This document shows positions 1 to 9,228 of a DNA stretch of 64,000 nucleotides, one piece after another (within the stretch, counting starts at the first letter, position 1; each line of letters starts with the position of its first letter). The DNA is from UBA9732 sp045116915 (GTDB lineage Bacteria > Spirochaetota > Spirochaetia > Sphaerochaetales > Sphaerochaetaceae), in the NCBI GenBank assembly GCA_045116915.1, contig JBGUMQ010000078.1, forward strand, positions 10,473-74,472, given 5' to 3'. A model generated the notes under the pieces. It made no database searches, was not told the origin of the DNA, and saw only the letters and a list, made by a program, of their open reading frames with translations. The position numbers and the translations under genes were made by a program.

Positions 1-2
1 AC

Positions 3-1226
3 AAGCTCGACGGATTCAGCTATTCCCTGCGCACCGGCATGTCCAAGAGCTTCGAGTTCAAGAGCTGGGACACGACGAACTATCAGGAAGGCCAGTCGGA
101 CCTGTTGAGGAACAACAGCTACAGGACATCGGTCCTGCAGTTCCAGAACGCATTCCTGGAGGACCTGATCAAGGTGATGAAATGGTCGCAGCAGGTGCGG
201 GACATCAACAGCGAGGCGCTGCTGATGAAGGCATCCTACGAGCAGGACATCAGAAGCGGCAAGCTCGAGGAAGGGTCCCCCGATGCGACGATCCGCTACG
301 CCGAGGTCGAGATGAAGCAGAAGGAGGCCGAGCAGTCCCTGGACTCCGGAGAGACGGAGTTCAGCGAATTCAGCAAGAACTACGGGATCGAACCCCAGTA
401 CATCGATTCGGCACAGGAATACCGGCTTGAGTTCACGCCTTCCGAGCAGGGGAACTCCGAAGTGCTCTCCAAGTACTACGAGTACCTGACGATACTCCAG
501 CAGATAGAAGAGAAGACCGGAAAGAGCAGCCAGCTGAACATCAAGGCGAGCCTTGAACCCAAAGTCACCATGGACGAGAACTTCACATACAAGACCACGG
601 TGCTCAGCGGTGAGATCGGAGCCAGCTACACAAGCGGCAACTTCAACATGGACTTGTCGTTCAGCACGGGCTACGACTTCAGGGCCGACATCGGGTCACG
701 CCTCACAGGCCCCACCCTCTCCATCGGTTTCTCATGGACGAACACACCGCAGGTCCTGTCCAGCGCCGAAATGGAGAGGCTCAAGCTGATGTACACGGAC
801 TACTCCTACGACAGCGCCACCCAGTCGGTGACGGGGAAGGTCAACTGGAACGAATACGAGACCACGCTGAGGAACATCACGAACGAGACGCTGCGCAAGG
901 AATCGCTCGAACTGGAGAAACTCGAGTACAGCGCCCTGGTGGCGGAAAAGGAGTGGAAGGAGGCCCTGGCCCAGTACGTGGCCAAGTGCGCGGAACTCCA
1001 GGAATCCATCAAGGACTACAGGAACAAGCGCGAGGTGTTCATGATCAAGTACGAGGCCGACAAGAAGGCCTATGAGCAGGTCTGCAATCTCTTCGACCAG
1101 AACAAGGCCACCGCGGCCGATGTCGTGAAGATAAGCCACCTGGTGGAGATGGATGCCATAGAGCTTGTGATATACAACATGCGCAGCCATATCCTCTACA
1201 ACGAAATAGAAATGATCCAGATGTGA
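3..1226 (+). CDS. TolC-like outer-membrane efflux protein, 5' truncated by window edge
   Basis: The reading frame is open to the left edge, so the true start lies outside the window. The visible 407 residues have the layout of TolC-family channel proteins: two long helical stretches rich in Glu, Lys and Gln (about residues 30-130 and 275-400 from the edge) flank a segment with alternating hydrophobic residues and GYDF/GFSW-type beta strands (about 200-260). In the family such proteins form the outer-membrane duct of tripartite exporters or type I secretion systems. No inner-membrane partner is visible beside it; the exporter operon at 2037-6483 has its own TolC homologue. The next gene starts 8 bases after its stop, so the two are probably cotranscribed. 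Subfamily not determined. Confidence 0.72.
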   Translation, partial: KLDGFSYSLRTGMSKSFEFKSWDTTNYQEGQSDLLRNNSYRTSVLQFQNAFLEDLIKVMKWSQQVRDINSEALLMKASYEQDIRSGKLEEGSPDATIRYAEVEMKQKEAEQSLDSGETEFSEFSKNYGIEPQYIDSAQEYRLEFTPSEQGNSEVLSKYYEYLTILQQIEEKTGKSSQLNIKASLEPKVTMDENFTYKTTVLSGEIGASYTSGNFNMDLSFSTGYDFRADIGSRLTGPTLSIGFSWTNTPQVLSSAEMERLKLMYTDYSYDSATQSVTGKVNWNEYETTLRNITNETLRKESLELEKLEYSALVAEKEWKEALAQYVAKCAELQESIKDYRNKREVFMIKYEADKKAYEQVCNLFDQNKATAADVVKISHLVEMDAIELVIYNMRSHILYNEIEMIQM

Positions 1227-1234
1227 GGTACAAC

Positions 1235-2002
1235 GTGAAGAAACTGTCTGTCGTTTTCATTCTGATACTTGTCGCCGTTTCGGCTTTCGCTTCATATGAC
1301 ATCACCGCCAAGGCGGGCACGTCGTTCCTCCTCCTGGCCGGAAAGACATCGGTGGGAGCGAAGAACTCCGACGCCCTCAGCAAGGCGGGGTTCGGCTCGG
1401 CCGGTTTCGGCGGAGACCTGGAAGTGGAGCTTGACCTGAACAATAATGTCCTGTTCTACTTCGGGTTCTCACTGGCCTTCCCCGGGAACGTGGATATCGC
1501 AAAGAAAATCACACGCGCCGATATCGCGGCCGCGATGGAAAAAGACAAGACGGGTGCCGGTTCGGACTTCAAGTTCCATTCGGGCGGCACCTTCATGAGG
1601 TCGCTGGTCGCCTACATCGGGTTCGCCCACAGGCTGGACCTGAAGCTGGGCGAATGGGAATTCACCGTCGGAGCCGGATTCGGCATCCGCAGTACCAGCG
1701 CGGGCTTCACGATGGTGATGACAAAAGAGGGGAAACCCTACTACTTCGCCGACTACCGCACGGTCACGACACTGTCGACAGGACTCGACGCAACGGTCGG
1801 CTACAACCTTTCGTCCAGAATCTCCCTGGTCCTGACGCTCAAGCCGGACGTCGGGTTCTTCACGATCGCAAGGCACATCGATTACGACAAGAAGGACAGC
1901 GACAGCTATTCCACCCTTTCGGAGACGGAACTGACGGAATCAACAGGTTTCTCGTTCTCGTTCGGGATGTCGGCAGTCCTGGGCATCTCATACACGTTCT
2001 GA
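1235..2002 (+). CDS. Small outer-membrane beta-barrel protein
   Basis: A 255-residue protein with an N-terminal signal peptide (charged VKK, hydrophobic LSVVFILILVAVSAFA, cleavage near residue 19). It then shows alternating polar and hydrophobic strands with many Gly, Tyr and Phe and ends in an aromatic residue (SYTF), as expected for an outer-membrane barrel. I take the GTG at 1235 as start because it places the signal peptide at the N-terminus and has GAGG about six bases upstream; an in-frame GTG at 1223 would overlap the upstream stop. Probably cotranscribed with the TolC-like gene. No named family recognised; similar small barrel genes recur at 44967 and 45604. Confidence 0.75.
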   Translation: MKKLSVVFILILVAVSAFASYDITAKAGTSFLLLAGKTSVGAKNSDALSKAGFGSAGFGGDLEVELDLNNNVLFYFGFSLAFPGNVDIAKKITRADIAAAMEKDKTGAGSDFKFHSGGTFMRSLVAYIGFAHRLDLKLGEWEFTVGAGFGIRSTSAGFTMVMTKEGKPYYFADYRTVTTLSTGLDATVGYNLSSRISLVLTLKPDVGFFTIARHIDYDKKDSDSYSTLSETELTESTGFSFSFGMSAVLGISYTF

Positions 2003-2036
2003 GGACGGAGACACCCGCGGCGCCGCTTCATGGGCG

Positions 2037-3221
2037 TCACTCGTAGTTCAGACTCTCAATCGGATCCAGCTTCGCGGCCTTGGCCGCGGGGTACAGTCCG
2101 AAGAACACTCCCGTCGCGGTGGAGAATCCCACGCTCAGAAGGCATGCGGTCAGTGACACCGAGAAATCCCATCCGGCTATGTTGGTCACCAGCTTGCTGA
2201 TACCTATGCCCGACAGGATGCCTATGACCCCTCCGATCGATGTCAGCGTTATGGCCTCGGTCAGGAACTGACGCCTGATGACGGAAGGCGAAGCCCCAAG
2301 GGCCTTGCGGATCCCGATCTCCTTCGTGCGTTCGGCGACGGAGACGAGCATGATGTTCATGATCCCGATTCCTCCGACCAGAAGGGAGATGCCTCCTATG
2401 GCGGCCAGGAAGATGCTCAGCGTGCTCGTGACCGAGCTGACCATGTCTGCAAGCGATGCCGACGATATGAGGAAGAAGTTGTCGCTTCCGACCAGGCCGT
2501 TGAGGAAAGCCTCGCAGTCGCTGTTGACCTTCCTGGGGTCGAATCCGTCACGGACCTTGATTATGTATTCCCCGATGCTCGTCACATGCTGGAACCTCTG
2601 GGTAAACGTGTTCATCGGGATGTAGACCGTGTTGTTGTACGATGATGCGAACGACGGGTCCTTGTCCTCCATCACTCCGACGACAAGGTAGCGCTTGCCT
2701 GTGTCCCTGTAGATGGTGATGTAGTTCCCCACCGCGTTCCCGCCGGGGAAGAGCTTCTCCGCGACCTTGGAACCCAGGACCACCACCTGGCGCTTGAATA
2801 TGCTGTCCTCAACCGTGAACCAGGAGCCGTATGAGGCATCGTAGCCGTTCTTGTCGGCATAGTCCGAGTAGACTCCCATGATCGATGCCGATGTTATCTC
2901 GTTTCCGTAGCGCAGCCGGGCGCTGCCCGATACCGCGGGCATGACGGACTCTATGCCGTCGACATTGGCCATGAGCGTGTTGCCGAAGAGCTCGTCGAAC
3001 GTGTCGTGTGTCGTCTTGCCGTTGTCGTATGCGGTCAGGTAGATCATGTCGTAGCCGCTGGAAGTTATGCTTCCGGTGATGCTGTCGGAGGCGCTGTTGC
3101 CCAGATTCAGGATGGTGACGACCGATCCGACGCCGATTATTATTCCGAGCAGGGAAAGGAGGGTCCTCATCCTTCCGCCCTTCATGGAGGTCATGGCGAG
3201 TTTTATGTTCTGCAGTATCAT
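2037..3221 (-). CDS. MacB-type ABC transporter permease
   Basis: A 394-residue FtsX/MacB-family permease. One transmembrane segment lies near residues 20-42 (TLLSLLGIIIGVGSVVTI), followed by a large extracytoplasmic MacB_PCD domain (about 45-270) and three C-terminal membrane segments around 280-380, including the family motif ERTKEIGIRKALGA. It ends with LDPIESLNYE, typical of the family C-terminus. With the ATPase, periplasmic adaptor and TolC homologue in the same operon it should export a small molecule, peptide or lipoprotein across both membranes; substrate unknown. Start chosen at 3221 because GGAGG lies six bases upstream and the ATPase stop is one base away; an upstream in-frame start would overlap the ATPase gene. 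Confidence 0.9.
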   Translation of the reverse strand: MILQNIKLAMTSMKGGRMRTLLSLLGIIIGVGSVVTILNLGNSASDSITGSITSSGYDMIYLTAYDNGKTTHDTFDELFGNTLMANVDGIESVMPAVSGSARLRYGNEITSASIMGVYSDYADKNGYDASYGSWFTVEDSIFKRQVVVLGSKVAEKLFPGGNAVGNYITIYRDTGKRYLVVGVMEDKDPSFASSYNNTVYIPMNTFTQRFQHVTSIGEYIIKVRDGFDPRKVNSDCEAFLNGLVGSDNFFLISSASLADMVSSVTSTLSIFLAAIGGISLLVGGIGIMNIMLVSVAERTKEIGIRKALGASPSVIRRQFLTEAITLTSIGGVIGILSGIGISKLVTNIAGWDFSVSLTACLLSVGFSTATGVFFGLYPAAKAAKLDPIESLNYE

Positions 3222-3222
3222 G

Positions 3223-3948
3223 TCAGGCCTCCAGCTTCCCGTCCCTGAGACGGATCCGGTTCGGACAGGCACGGCCTATGTCCTCGTTGTGCGTGACGAT
3301 CACGACCGTGTTGCCCTCATCGTTCAGTTCGTGGAACAGGTCCATGATCTGGTCGCCCGTCCTGGTGTCCAGGGCGCCTGTCGGCTCGTCGGCCAGGATG
3401 ATGGACGGCTGCGTGACGATCGCACGCGCAATGGCCACCCTCTGCTTCTGTCCGCCGGAAAGCTCGTTGGGCAGGTGTTTCATCCTGTCGGCCAGCCCCA
3501 CGCGTTCAAGGGCATGCTCGGCCCTCTCGCGGCGCTCGCGGTATGTCGTGTCGCCGGAGTAGATCAGCGGAGTCATGACATTGTCCAGGGCGTTGAGCTT
3601 GCCCAGCAGGTTGAACTGCTGGAACACGAAGCCGATCTTGCGGTTGCGGATGTAGGCAAGGTCACTTTCCTTCAGGCCCCTGGTGTCCTCGCCGTCGATC
3701 AGGATGCCTCCGCTGGTGGGGGTATCAAGACAGCCTATGAGGTTCATCATGGTGGATTTCCCGCTTCCCGACGGACCCATTATAGCTGTGAAATCGCCTT
3801 TGTATATCTTCACGGACACACCGTCCAGCGCCTTGACCACAATGTCGCCCACGATGTAGTACCTGTGCACGTCGTGCAGGTAGATTATCGGGATGCGCCT
3901 GGAGTCGATCATGGAGGCCAGCTCCTGTCTGTCGTAAGTCCTCTTCAT
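3223..3948 (-). CDS. MacB/LolD-type ABC transporter ATPase
   Basis: A 241-residue ABC ATPase with Walker A (GPSGSGKST), signature LSGGQKQR, Walker B (IILADEPTGALD) and switch His (VIVTHNEDIG). The phrase KGDFTAIMGPSGSGKSTMM is typical of the MacB/LolD/FtsE group that drives FtsX-like permeases by mechanotransmission. It has about 15 extra N-terminal residues. GGAGG five bases before the ATG supports the start. It lies between the adaptor gene (11-base gap) and the permease gene (1-base gap), so ATPase and permease are separate chains, unlike Escherichia coli MacB where they are fused. Regulation should follow the operon promoter ahead of the TolC homologue. Confidence 0.92.
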   Translation of the reverse strand: MKRTYDRQELASMIDSRRIPIIYLHDVHRYYIVGDIVVKALDGVSVKIYKGDFTAIMGPSGSGKSTMMNLIGCLDTPTSGGILIDGEDTRGLKESDLAYIRNRKIGFVFQQFNLLGKLNALDNVMTPLIYSGDTTYRERRERAEHALERVGLADRMKHLPNELSGGQKQRVAIARAIVTQPSIILADEPTGALDTRTGDQIMDLFHELNDEGNTVVIVTHNEDIGRACPNRIRLRDGKLEA

Positions 3949-3959
3949 GAAAGCCTCCG

Positions 3960-5063
3960 TCAGTCCATGCTGCTCCTGATGTTCGACAACTGCCTGTTTA
4001 TGTAGTTCGCCAGAGAACCGGTGAGGTTGTAGACAAGTACATCGCCGTCATCGACATCACCGTCGATGATCTGGTAGAGGTTCTCGCCCACGTACTTGAC
4101 CGTAACAGGGACCTCCTCGTAAGTCCCGTCACTTAGGACCTTTATCACGGTGCTGACTCCCCTGCTCGTCGAGACGGCGGCCTGGTTCACCAGGAGCATG
4201 GTCTGCTCGGATGTGACCTCGATGCTTCCGCCGAACGAGAAACCGGGCTTGAGGCCGGCCGGCGGCTCGTCGATGACTATCTCCACGTCCATCACGCCGA
4301 TGCCCTGGTTCGTGTAGCGCCCGATCATCGGGATGTAGCTCACCCTGCCCTCGATGTCCTCTCCCGGACATGAGTCGCATGTGATGTGGACGGGAGTACC
4401 GACCTCGACCATACGGATGTCGATCTCGTCGACCTCGACCGTGGCCTTGAGCTTGCTGTCGTCTATCACGGTGATGGCCGCCGAGCCCGCCGTGTAGTAG
4501 TCGCCCTCACGGATCGAGACCGATACCACGACACCGTCGAAATCGGCGTAGGCCTTCATGTTGTCCAGTTTCTTGCGCGCGCTGTCCAGCCTCATCTCCA
4601 GGAGCTCGATGTCCCTGGCCGATGTCGTCCCGCTCATGCGGGCGGTCTCCACCTGCTTCTCCAGGTTCGCAAGCTCGTACTGCTGGTCGGAGTCGTCCAC
4701 CGTCGCCAGAAGCTGGCCCTTGACGACCCTGTCGCCCTCGGAGACGAACACGCCAGTGACGGCACCTGTTCCGCGGATCTGGACCTTCTGGGTGTCGAAA
4801 GCCACAACAGAACCCGAGACATCAATCGACGTGTGGTAGGACTCCCTCCTGACGGTGGTGGTGCTGACAGACTCCTTGGCGGCGGCTGCGGCCGCTTCCT
4901 CCGTCTGCTGCCACGGGAACACACCTTTGTCCATCTTGTACGTGTAGATCCACCAGATTGTGGCGAGCGCACCCATGATGAGTATCGTGATGATCCATGT
5001 GCGGATCCTCTTCTTCCTGAGTTTCCTGGCTTTCTCGTCCCTTGCTATTCTCTCATTGTCCAT
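3960..5063 (-). CDS. HlyD/MacA-type periplasmic adaptor protein
   Basis: A 367-residue membrane-fusion protein. A cytoplasmic basic N-terminus (KARKLRKKRIR) precedes one membrane anchor (about 22-43). A lipoyl-like half-motif (VVAFDTQKVQIRGTGAVTGVFVSEGD) comes next, then an alpha-helical hairpin (about 110-155, with AADVE-like leucine/arginine heptads), the second lipoyl half, and beta-barrel/membrane-proximal domains. It links the MacB-type permease and ATPase to the TolC homologue encoded immediately upstream. Start at 5063 follows GAGGAC and gives an N-terminus matching the family; an in-frame upstream start would overlap the TolC stop. Spacing to the neighbours is 7 and 11 bases. Confidence 0.9.
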   Translation of the reverse strand: MDNERIARDEKARKLRKKRIRTWIITILIMGALATIWWIYTYKMDKGVFPWQQTEEAAAAAAKESVSTTTVRRESYHTSIDVSGSVVAFDTQKVQIRGTGAVTGVFVSEGDRVVKGQLLATVDDSDQQYELANLEKQVETARMSGTTSARDIELLEMRLDSARKKLDNMKAYADFDGVVVSVSIREGDYYTAGSAAITVIDDSKLKATVEVDEIDIRMVEVGTPVHITCDSCPGEDIEGRVSYIPMIGRYTNQGIGVMDVEIVIDEPPAGLKPGFSFGGSIEVTSEQTMLLVNQAAVSTSRGVSTVIKVLSDGTYEEVPVTVKYVGENLYQIIDGDVDDGDVLVYNLTGSLANYINRQLSNIRSSMD

Positions 5064-5070
5064 ATCGTCC

Positions 5071-6483
5071 TCACAGTTGCAGGGCAGCGATCCTGCTCTC
5101 CAGCACAAGCGCGTCCAGCGCATAGACTACCGCCTGGACCTCGTCCTTCTCGACCGCCAGACGTGCGTCTTCCAGTTCGCGGCCGGTGATCAGGCCGCTG
5201 TCGTACATCTCCTGTTTCCTCTCCAGTATCAGCGTGTTGTAACGCGCGCCGACCTCGTACTGCGCCACATCCGACAGATGGCTTGCGAGGGATGACCTGA
5301 GATCGTCCAGGTCGCTCCTGTACGTCTGAAGCGCGCTGTCGTAGTCCATCCTGGCCAGGATGACCTTGTTGGTCAGGCTCTGGATTGTCATCTCATCGGT
5401 GTCGGAGTTCTTCTTGTTGCTCCACGTCCCGGATACCGTTATGTAGGGATAGAACTCCTCGGACCTGTAGGAAGCCCCCGCTTTTGCCCCGATGGAGTAA
5501 TTGGTGCCGGTTACAGTTCCGGATACGGAAGCATTCACGACGGTCTTCAGATCCGTTCCGTTGGTCAGTGTCATTGGTGCGTTCGCGTTGGCTCCCAGCT
5601 GGAGCTTCGTCGTGGAACCGGTGGCCGCATCCAGGGCCTGCTGTGCGAGCTCGAGGTTCAGCTCCGCAAGCAACACCGTCGTGTTGCCGCCCTCGAGCTC
5701 CTCCACCGTCAGATCGGCTTCCCTGACTGAATCGGGTCTTTCGTATGCAATCCCGTAATTCGTGCTGAACGACTTCAGAAGCGAGGCGAGTTTTTCCTCG
5801 GCCGACTCCTGCGCAACGCGGCGGCTTTCGATTGTCATCTGGCTCTGCAGGTCAGAAAGGCTTCCCTCCGTCAGCTCTCCGGATGCAAGAGCGGTCCTGC
5901 GGTCGGCCACCAGTCTTTCGTACGCTATGCGGCCGGACTTCACGCTGATTTCGCTCTGCATGATGGCGGCAATGCTCTGGAGCACATTGATCCTGAACTG
6001 CAGCAGGCTCTTCTCATAACCGACATCCTGAGAGATGCGCGATGAGAGTGTTGTGAGATCCTCCCTTGTGTCCTTGTACGAGCTGATGTCGATGGTCTTG
6101 CGGTACGATGCGTCCGGAGTGAATGTGACCGTGCTGTCGCCCGAGCGGTATATCCTGGTCACGTTCGAAAGCCCGAACGAGACCGTGGAGTCGTTGACCT
6201 CCGGCAGTGTCAGTGTCGCGGACGGCCCCATGGTGAACACCGGATTGCCGGTGCCCTCCTTCTGGACCGTGACCTCTCCTGTGGAAAGGGACACGGTCAT
6301 CTTCGGATCCGTGTCCGCGATCTCCCTGTTGATCAGCGTGTTCTCCCTGTTGATGTTGAGCGTCCTGACCGTGGTGCTGCTTTCAAGCGCGGCGGCGACG
6401 ATGTCGTCCGCGCTGAGGGCGGATGCGCACATGGCGGCCGTCGAGAGGACGATCATGCCTATCAAGCGTCTGATTCTTCTCAT
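5071..6483 (-). CDS. TolC-family outer-membrane efflux protein
   Basis: A 470-residue protein with a signal peptide (MRRIRRLIGMIVLSTAAMCASALS). It has the TolC internal duplication: helical hairpins near 130-230 and 360-470 separated by beta-strand segments with repeated aromatic and Gly residues. It should form the outer-membrane channel of the exporter whose adaptor, ATPase and permease follow in the same operon. It is the first gene; a sigma70-like promoter ends six bases before its ATG and no Shine-Dalgarno sequence is present (see promoter at 6490). The last residues overlap nothing; the adaptor ATG follows the stop by 7 bases. Confidence 0.85.
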   Translation of the reverse strand: MRRIRRLIGMIVLSTAAMCASALSADDIVAAALESSTTVRTLNINRENTLINREIADTDPKMTVSLSTGEVTVQKEGTGNPVFTMGPSATLTLPEVNDSTVSFGLSNVTRIYRSGDSTVTFTPDASYRKTIDISSYKDTREDLTTLSSRISQDVGYEKSLLQFRINVLQSIAAIMQSEISVKSGRIAYERLVADRRTALASGELTEGSLSDLQSQMTIESRRVAQESAEEKLASLLKSFSTNYGIAYERPDSVREADLTVEELEGGNTTVLLAELNLELAQQALDAATGSTTKLQLGANANAPMTLTNGTDLKTVVNASVSGTVTGTNYSIGAKAGASYRSEEFYPYITVSGTWSNKKNSDTDEMTIQSLTNKVILARMDYDSALQTYRSDLDDLRSSLASHLSDVAQYEVGARYNTLILERKQEMYDSGLITGRELEDARLAVEKDEVQAVVYALDALVLESRIAALQL

Positions 6484-6489
6484 GGGTTA

Positions 6490-6519
6490 AAAATACCGTC
6501 CGTCCCCTCAGGGAGGCAA
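6490..6519 (-). promoter_or_regulatory. Leaderless-type promoter of the exporter operon
   Basis: On the minus strand TTGCCT (6514-6519), an 18-base spacer and TATTTT (6490-6495) are followed by TAACCC and then the ATG at 6483. Transcription would begin at or next to the start codon. No Shine-Dalgarno sequence is visible. Assigned by eye. Confidence 0.5.
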
Positions 6520-6576
6520 CCTTTCCGGCGGTTTTTCCGCCTTTTTCCTACAAAAATGTGAAATGTGTCATACAAA

Positions 6577-6605
6577 TTGAAAAGAAAGAGGTTTTCCGAT
6601 ATAGT
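6577..6605 (+). promoter_or_regulatory. Sigma70-type promoter of the fak-plsX-acpP operon
   Basis: TTGAAA (6577-6582), a 17-base spacer and TATAGT (6600-6605). The predicted transcript starts near 6612, downstream of an in-frame ATG at 6608, which rules that codon out and supports the ATG at 6659 as the fakA start. It is divergent from the exporter promoter. Confidence 0.7.
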
Positions 6606-6658
6606 ATATGAAATATTTTATTAAACAGGGAAACAACGCCGCAAGGCGGACGGAAGAT

Positions 6659-8326
6659 ATGGATACACACAAGATAGACGGTTCCCTCTATGCCCGCATG
6701 ATAAAGGAAGGCACCAGGGAACTGAACAGGAACAGGCAGACGGTCAACGACCTCAACGTCTTCCCCATCCCGGACGGGGACACGGGCGACAACATGTACA
6801 TGACGATGAACGGAGGAGCGACGTCCGTGGACGCGAAGTGCCCCGATCTTGGAAAGGTCGCCGGGCAGGCGTCCCAGGGCATGTTCATGGGCGCAAGGGG
6901 CAACTCCGGAGTCATCCTCTCCCGCATCTTCAAGGGCATCTCGGTGGGTCTGAAGGACAAGGCCGATGCCGGAATCCGCACATTCCTGGATGCCCTGCAT
7001 TCGGGCGTGACGGAATCCTACAAGGCCGTCTCCCAGCCGGTCGAGGGAACAATCCTCACGGTCTTCAGGGAGGCTGTGGAGGCCACGGAGAAACTCGCGA
7101 AGGACGACATGGCGTTCGAGCTCCTGTTCGAGGAACTGGTCGACGGCATGAGCAGGTCGCTTGAGCACACGCCGGAGCTTCTGGACGTGCTGAAGCAGGC
7201 AGGCGTGGTGGACAGCGGCGGAGCCGGACTTATCTACATCTTCCAGGGAATGGAGAACGCCCTCCTGGGCCTCGAGACCGAAGACGACGGCACGGCACCG
7301 GCACAGAACGCCCAGTCGGCACTTGATCTTTCCAAATTCAACGAGGACAGCGAGCTGGTCTACGGCTACTGCACCGAGTTCATCCTGCAGCTGATGACCG
7401 CCAAGGTCGGCAAAGTCGCGGACTTCGACGAGCAGGAGGTGTTCGACTACCTCAACTCCGTCGGCGAGTCCCTCGTGGCCTTCAGGGACGGAAGCATCAT
7501 CCGCGTCCACGTCCACACCAAGACCCCGGGAGACATCCTGAACCACTGCCAGAAATGGGGCGAGTTCCTGAAGATAAAGATCGAGAACATGACGGTCCAG
7601 CACAACGAGACGATCGGCCATGAGAGGCCGGAGCTGGTGCTGAAGACCAAAAAGCCAAGGAAGAAATACGCGTTCGTCACCGTCGCCGCAGGCGAAGGCA
7701 TCTGCGACATCTTCAACGAAGTCGGAGTGGACGCGGTGATAAACGGCGGCCAGAGCATGAATCCGTCCGTCAAGGATTTCCTTGATGCGTATGAGGATAT
7801 CGATGCGGACAACATCATCGTCTTCCCGAACAACGGAAACGTCATACTCACGGCCCGCCAGAGCGCCGATGCCTGGGACAAATCCAACATCGTCGTGATC
7901 CCGAACAAGGACCTGGGAACCGGATATGCCGCGATCTCCATGCTCGACACATCTGTGGAAACGGTCGAGGAGCTCGTGGACGCGATCGACACCAGCATGG
8001 AAGGCGTGGTGACGGCCATGGTCAGCAAGGCCAACAGGGACACCGAACAGGACGGCGTGGCGATATCGGACGGCCACTACATCGGCTTCGCGGGCGGGAC
8101 CATCTACACGGACAATCCGTCCAGGCTTGAGGCGGCGAAGGACCTTGTCCACAAGCTCGATGCCGGCAAGTTCGGCATCCTCATGCTCATTAGGGGCAAG
8201 GATGTCCCGGACGACGAGGCGCAGCGGCTTGCGGATGAATTAGAGAAGGAATTCAGGCGCACGGAGATCATCCTGATCGACGGGAAGCAGCCCGTGCACG
8301 ATTATGTTATGATACTTGAGGAATGA
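6659..8326 (+). CDS. fakA: Fatty acid kinase catalytic subunit FakA (DhaL + FakA C-terminal domain)
   Basis: A 555-residue YloV/FakA-family protein. The N-terminal DhaL-type ATP-binding domain has PDGDTGDNM (residues 38-46; the Asp residues coordinate ADP-Mg), GARGNSGVILS and DSGGAGL motifs. A middle domain and a C-terminal DegV-like lobe (KKYAFVTVAAGEG... NGGQSMNPS) follow. It phosphorylates fatty acids held by FakB to acyl-phosphate, which PlsX and downstream acyltransferases use. An in-frame ATG at 6608 lies at the predicted transcription start, so I chose 6659, which also gives the usual family N-terminus (KIDG). fakB follows at once, then a GNAT gene, plsX and acpP. Confidence 0.93.
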   Translation: MDTHKIDGSLYARMIKEGTRELNRNRQTVNDLNVFPIPDGDTGDNMYMTMNGGATSVDAKCPDLGKVAGQASQGMFMGARGNSGVILSRIFKGISVGLKDKADAGIRTFLDALHSGVTESYKAVSQPVEGTILTVFREAVEATEKLAKDDMAFELLFEELVDGMSRSLEHTPELLDVLKQAGVVDSGGAGLIYIFQGMENALLGLETEDDGTAPAQNAQSALDLSKFNEDSELVYGYCTEFILQLMTAKVGKVADFDEQEVFDYLNSVGESLVAFRDGSIIRVHVHTKTPGDILNHCQKWGEFLKIKIENMTVQHNETIGHERPELVLKTKKPRKKYAFVTVAAGEGICDIFNEVGVDAVINGGQSMNPSVKDFLDAYEDIDADNIIVFPNNGNVILTARQSADAWDKSNIVVIPNKDLGTGYAAISMLDTSVETVEELVDAIDTSMEGVVTAMVSKANRDTEQDGVAISDGHYIGFAGGTIYTDNPSRLEAAKDLVHKLDAGKFGILMLIRGKDVPDDEAQRLADELEKEFRRTEIILIDGKQPVHDYVMILEE

Positions 8327-8340
8327 TAGGAGACATGAAA

Positions 8341-9216
8341 ATGAGTTATGTGCTTTTCACGGATTCGGACTGTGACATGACCCCCAGGCTCGCCCAGGAG
8401 TACGGCTACAGGACGATCATCAGCATGCCTTACAGCATAGACGGCAATACGACATATCCGTATGTGGATTTCAAGGAGTTCGACAGCAAGACCTTCTACG
8501 ACCAGCTCAGAGGCGGCGTCCTGCCCAACACGAGCGCCATCAGCGCCCAGCAGTACTACGATTACTTCGAGAAGGAGTTCGCACAGGGGAACGACATCCT
8601 CTACGTCCACTTCTCGGCGGCGATGACGATGACGTTCCAGAACATGGACCAGGCCCTGGCCGACCTGAAGAAGAAGTATCCGGAGCGCACGCTCTACCAG
8701 ATCGACACCAAGGGAATCACCACAATCAGCCTGGCCATCTGCCTCGAGGTTGGAAAGATGTACAAGGACGGGAAGAGCCTTGAGGAGATTCTCGAGTGGG
8801 CCAAGACCGGAGTCGACACGTTCGCCATGTACTTCTATGCCGATGACCTGAAGTTCTTCAAGCACAGCGGAAGGGTCAGCGGACTCACGGCCACCATGGG
8901 CAGCATCCTGGGAATCAGGCCCCTCATCTACATGAGTGCCGAAGGCAAGATGGAAAGCTACGGCACGGCCCGCGGCAGAGGACGCGCCATCGAGGCGGTC
9001 GTAGGCAAGGTCCTGGAGCTCGGAGACGATGCGGCGAACCATACCATCTACATCGGACACACCGATGCCGAGGATCTGGTCAAGGAAACCGTCAGCTACC
9101 TCAGGGAGAAGCTCGGGAACAACCTGGACATCATGGTCTGCCCCGTCAACCCCACGGCCGGCTCACACTGCGGACCCAACGCGATCGGCGTCTGTTTCCG
9201 CGCGAAACACAGATGA
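8341..9216 (+). CDS. fakB: DegV-family fatty-acid-binding protein (FakB)
   Basis: A 291-residue DegV protein. It starts with the family opening strand and Asp-containing loop (VLFTDSDCDM), and has the central SAAMTMT and GRVSGLTATMGSILGIRPL segments of the fatty-acid pocket and a C-terminal AGSHCGPNAIGV loop. FakB binds a fatty acid and presents its carboxylate to FakA. Start chosen at 8341 (eight bases after AGGAG); ATGs at 8323 and 8335 are too close to that site. Its gene follows fakA by 14 bases, so the two subunits should be made together. Confidence 0.92.
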   Translation: MSYVLFTDSDCDMTPRLAQEYGYRTIISMPYSIDGNTTYPYVDFKEFDSKTFYDQLRGGVLPNTSAISAQQYYDYFEKEFAQGNDILYVHFSAAMTMTFQNMDQALADLKKKYPERTLYQIDTKGITTISLAICLEVGKMYKDGKSLEEILEWAKTGVDTFAMYFYADDLKFFKHSGRVSGLTATMGSILGIRPLIYMSAEGKMESYGTARGRGRAIEAVVGKVLELGDDAANHTIYIGHTDAEDLVKETVSYLREKLGNNLDIMVCPVNPTAGSHCGPNAIGVCFRAKHR

Positions 9217-9228
9217 TCGGAAGGCTTT

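Noticed and set aside
6608..6658. Use of the ATG at 6608 as fakA start
   Set aside because: It lies two bases after the TATAGT -10 box, before the predicted transcript start, and the added residues have no family match.
6548..8152. A 534-residue open frame on the minus strand opposite fakA
   Set aside because: It mirrors fakA codons, has no domain, no start signal and overlaps a clear FakA. GC-rich codon bias keeps such antisense frames open.
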